Assembly: GCA_030527325.1 (NCBI GenBank)
Contig: JAUNBA010000015.1
Coordinates: 1-34,240 of the forward strand
Direction: 5' to 3'
From: Slackia sp.
GTDB lineage: Bacteria; Actinomycetota; Coriobacteriia; Coriobacteriales; Eggerthellaceae
DNA length: 34,240 nucleotides
Below, piece after piece: positions 32,215 through 34,240 of the stretch. The notes below the pieces were generated by a model, which was not told the DNA's origin, did no database searches, and worked only from the letters and a program-made list of their open reading frames with translations. The stretch's first letter is position 1. Every line of letters starts with the position of its first letter. The position numbers and the translations under genes are program-made.

Positions 32215-33123
32215 ATGCCTGCTGTTTCCTATTTGGCGTCGCCGAGCGCCACGCGCGCCGTGCTCGAGCGCCACGGCCTTGCGACGAAAAAGGCCCTCGG
32301 CCAGAATTTCTTGGTGAACGATGCCGTCATCGCGCGCATCTGCGAGCTTTCCGACGTGTGCGCCGACGATACGGTGCTCGAGGTGGGGCCGGGAATCGGC
32401 ACCCTGACGGTCGCCCTGCTCGAGCGCGCGGATCGCGTGCTTTCGGTCGAACGCGATGCCGACCTTCCCGCCGTGTTGGCCGAGACGTGCGGGTCGTTCG
32501 ATAATTTCAGCCTGCTCTCGAAAGACGCGCTCGCTTTGACGCAAGACGATGTGGACGCTGTTTTCGGCGATGCGGCACGCGCCGCGACGGCGCCGAACAA
32601 GTTCATTGCCAATCTGCCGTATGCGGTGGCCGCTACGCTGGTGCTCGATTTCTTCCAGCGTTTCGCCAGCGTGCGCAGCGCCACGGTCATGGTGCAAAGC
32701 GAGGTGGCCGATCGCATGATGGCCGAGGTGGGAACCAAGAACTACGGCGCGTATACCGTCAAGCTCAATCTCATCGCCCGCGCGACGGGGCGCTTCCAGG
32801 TGGCGCCCGGCAGCTTTTTCCCGCCGCCGCGCGTGACGTCGTCGGTGATCAGGCTCGATCGTCGCGACGACGCGATCGCCGACGACCGCGAGATCGCCGT
32901 CGCCTCCCTTATGGCGGATGCGGCCTTCGCAACGCGCCGCAAGACCATGGCGAATTCCATGAAGACGTATTTTTCGGGCCGCAAAGGATTCGACGGCGTG
33001 GCCGAATCGCTCCCTGATGTCTTTGATGCGGCGGGAATCGATGCGCGCCGCCGCGGCGAGAGCTTGTCGCTGCAGGAGTTCGTCGAATTGGGTCGCGCGT
33101 TTTCCGAGGTGACGGGCAAATAG
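32215..33123 (+). CDS. rsmA: 16S rRNA (adenine1518/1519-N6)-dimethyltransferase RsmA
   Basis: RsmA (KsgA) dimethylates two adenines in helix 45 of 16S rRNA, a late assembly checkpoint. The 302-residue product has KKALGQNFLVNDAVIARI, the AdoMet motif VLEVGPGIGTLT (54-65), the catalytic NLPY (133-136) and the C-terminal helical domain with FFPPPRVTSSVIRL. The ATG at 32215 has AGAAGGAAG upstream. The GTG at 32200 overlaps the preceding gene and is less likely. The tatD-(...)-rsmA-veg order is familiar from Firmicutes. Confidence 0.97.
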   Translation: MPAVSYLASPSATRAVLERHGLATKKALGQNFLVNDAVIARICELSDVCADDTVLEVGPGIGTLTVALLERADRVLSVERDADLPAVLAETCGSFDNFSLLSKDALALTQDDVDAVFGDAARAATAPNKFIANLPYAVAATLVLDFFQRFASVRSATVMVQSEVADRMMAEVGTKNYGAYTVKLNLIARATGRFQVAPGSFFPPPRVTSSVIRLDRRDDAIADDREIAVASLMADAAFATRRKTMANSMKTYFSGRKGFDGVAESLPDVFDAAGIDARRRGESLSLQEFVELGRAFSEVTGK

Positions 33124-33225
33124 GAGGGGCGCGGCGGCGCAGCGCGGGCTTACGTCGGCATGGCGATATGCCGTCCTGCATCGGCGTCGGCGCGTTCCTT
33201 CGGCCGTCGATGCGGGCATTTTCGG

Positions 33226-33297
33226 TTGACAATCGGGATGAAATGTGGTTTTACGCGCTAGAAATACGGTGTACGTCAATGGGCGTGATATCATAAT
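33226..33297 (+). promoter_or_regulatory. veg: Promoter region of veg
   Basis: A consensus -35 TTGACA (33226-33231) is followed at 17 bases by TTTTAC (33249-33254). A second -10-like CATAAT (33292-33297) is closer to the gene, 42 bases before the start codon. The gap from rsmA is 215 bases and AT-rich at its end. Confidence 0.6.
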
Positions 33298-33338
33298 CGT
33301 TCGCACAGTCGCATACACGAATGAAGGAACATATATTT

Positions 33339-33692
33339 ATGGAACTTGAAAAGCAGGCGCGCATCGTCGACGATATCCGCGAAGAGCTTCGCGATCGCAT
33401 CAATACGCGATTGAAAGTTCGCGCCAACATGGGTCGCTCCAAGGTCGTCGAGTGCGAAGGCGTTCTCATGCAGGCGCATCCGTCGCTGTTCATTCTCGAA
33501 ATCGACCGCAAGCGCGGCCGCAAGGCGCGCCAGTCGTATCAGTATGTCGACGTGCTGACGGGCATGGTCGAGTTGTTCGACGCCGAGACGGGCCGTCCTT
33601 TGTTCGGCACGTTCATCGAAGGCGATGACGCCCATGCAGGCATGCATGCAGATGACGCCGATATCGACATGGATGACGAGGACCTTCTGTAG
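33339..33692 (+). CDS. veg: Veg family protein
   Basis: Veg is a small conserved protein; in B. subtilis it is strongly expressed in growth and stimulates biofilm matrix genes. The 117-residue product has the family core LKVRANMGRSKVVECEGVLMQAHPSLFILEIDRKRG and SYQYVDVLTGMVEL. An extra acidic C-terminus (EGDDAHAGMHADDADIDMDDEDLL) makes it longer than the 86-residue B. subtilis protein. ATG 33339 is preferred. AAGGA (33324-33328) lies 10 bases upstream, whereas the in-frame ATG 33321 contains that SD in its own second codons. Its place after rsmA is conserved in Firmicutes. Confidence 0.9.
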   Translation: MELEKQARIVDDIREELRDRINTRLKVRANMGRSKVVECEGVLMQAHPSLFILEIDRKRGRKARQSYQYVDVLTGMVELFDAETGRPLFGTFIEGDDAHAGMHADDADIDMDDEDLL

Positions 33693-33741
33693 CACGTGCG
33701 TCCGCCGCGGTTTCCCGTTGAAAGAAATTCGAAATATCGTC

Positions 33742-33770
33742 TTGACTTCTGAAGGGGAAACACGCAAAAT
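33742..33770 (+). promoter_or_regulatory. Promoter of tRNA-Ala
   Basis: TTGACT (33742-33747) and CAAAAT (33765-33770) are spaced by exactly 17 bases. The predicted start near 33777 is 12 bases before the mature tRNA. Confidence 0.7.
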
Positions 33771-33788
33771 ATCTTCTTGTCACTTTAT

Positions 33789-33864
33789 GGGGATGTAGCT
33801 CAGCTGGGAGAGCACCACGTTCGCAACGTGGGGGTCGTGGGTTCGAATCCCATCATCTCCACCA
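33789..33864 (+). tRNA. tRNA-Ala, anticodon CGC
   Basis: This is a complete 76-base cloverleaf. The acceptor stem GGGGATG/CATCTCC contains the G3.U70 pair that identifies alanine tRNA. The D arm is GCTC/GAGC. The anticodon stem is CCACG/CGTGG with loop TTCGCAA and anticodon CGC. The T arm contains GGTTCGAATCC. A73 and CCA are encoded. It reads GCG, a frequent codon in this window. Confidence 0.96.
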
Positions 33865-33873
33865 TGAATGTAC

Positions 33874-33903
33874 ACAGGCCGCACATGCGGCCTGTTTTTG
33901 TTT
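33874..33903 (+). terminator. Rho-independent terminator of tRNA-Ala
   Basis: CAGGCCGC (33875-33882) pairs with GCGGCCTG (33887-33894) around ACAT, with one more A.T pair, followed by TTTTTGTTTG. Confidence 0.93.
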
Positions 33904-34226
33904 GCGCATGAAGTGCGCGCGTGGGAGGCGTTCGGCGCAAGCGTCGCGTGCCATGGATGCGCAGCGCGCACGGCACGTACGCGGTGCTGCCGCTTGTTCG
34001 CGATTCGAGGACGGCCGCGCTGACGGGTTTTTGCCCGATCGGCATGCATACGCGGCGTTGCTGCGCGGCGGCTCGGACGTCGGCGGCTCTGGGAGACGTG
34101 GTGCTCGCGACCGCCGCGGCGTCGGCTGCGATAGTTTCGACACCGCGCGCAATGGGCGCGTGGGAGTCCTCATTGCTCCATTCTGTTCGAGGGTTATAGG
34201 ACAAAAAGTGTGTCTAATTTTGGGCG
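33904..34226. other. Non-coding right end
   Basis: About 320 bases with no supported gene. The open frames on both strands (up to 134 codons on the minus strand) cross the tRNA or lack any recognisable product. Near the end the sequence becomes AT-rich (34190-34225) and has a -10-like TCTAAT (34213-34218) without a good -35. It is probably the upstream region of a gene beyond the window. Confidence 0.55.
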
Positions 34227-34240
34227 TTGACGCAGGTCAA
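34227..34240. promoter_or_regulatory. Perfect palindrome TTGAC-N4-GTCAA, possible FNR/CRP-family site
   Basis: TTGAC (34227-34231) and GTCAA (34236-34240) are perfect inverted repeats with a 4-base spacer, the geometry of FNR/CRP-family operators (FNR consensus TTGAT-N4-ATCAA). It lies in an AT-rich presumed promoter region at the window edge. Confidence 0.45.

Noticed and set aside
33800..34204. Minus-strand frames of 89-134 codons around tRNA-Ala
   Set aside because: They run through the tRNA and its terminator. The MMGFEPTTPT-like peptide is the familiar product of wrongly translating a tRNA gene.

Overview
The window is a gene-dense, GC-rich (roughly 60 % or more by eye) stretch of bacterial core chromosome. 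It carries 29 protein genes, the first one cut by the window edge, and two tRNA genes. The mix points to an anaerobic actinobacterium of the class Coriobacteriia, probably Eggerthellaceae. FtsZ has no FtsA beside it but has SepF, YggT and DivIVA, as in Actinobacteria. Veg, a DUF1846 protein and a metG-tatD-...-rsmA-veg neighbourhood are more familiar from Firmicutes. The taxonomic placement is inference from gene content and layout, not from a search.

Region 1 (1-3657) is translation and secretion: the end of tuf, a terminator, then rpmG, tRNA-Trp(CCA), secE, nusG, rplK and rplA, closed by a strong terminator. Region 2 (3658-9510) is a set of smaller units. A gene-poor 425-base stretch precedes map. 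Facing it is murJ, the lipid II flippase, on the minus strand. nadK is divergent from murJ, and a large DUF1846 protein of unknown function converges on nadK. Paired hairpins separate the convergent genes.

Region 3 (9903-24998) is the division and cell wall (dcw) cluster: mraZ, rsmH, ftsL, ftsI, murF, mraY, murD, ftsW, murG, murC, murB, ftsQ, ftsZ. It starts at a well-formed promoter whose spacer and -10 carry a 10-base-periodic TGGGN array, the expected MraZ operator. murE is absent from its usual place between ftsI and murF, and ftsA is absent before ftsZ. A hairpin with a U-tract lies just after ftsZ, inside what looks like the 5' end of pgeF, so either the start of pgeF needs revision or the hairpin is an attenuator.

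Region 4 (24919-28574) holds pgeF, yggS, sepF, yggT and divIVA, which link envelope editing and PLP balance to Z-ring anchoring and polar growth; it ends in a 16-bp hairpin terminator. Region 5 (28573-34240) holds metG, a long TatD-family hydrolase, a flavodoxin-like Fe-S/FMN oxidoreductase where RNase M5 (rnmV) often sits, rsmA, veg and tRNA-Ala(CGC). The right end is non-coding and finishes in a perfect TTGAC-N4-GTCAA palindrome of the FNR/CRP type.

I found no insertion sequence, phage, CRISPR array or clear foreign island. The window is mostly conserved housekeeping. The points worth a second look are the missing murE, the terminator/start conflict at pgeF, the MraZ operator, the DUF1846 protein, the oxidoreductase in the rnmV position, the long tails on MurJ and FtsW, and the paired hairpins before rplK and rplA.
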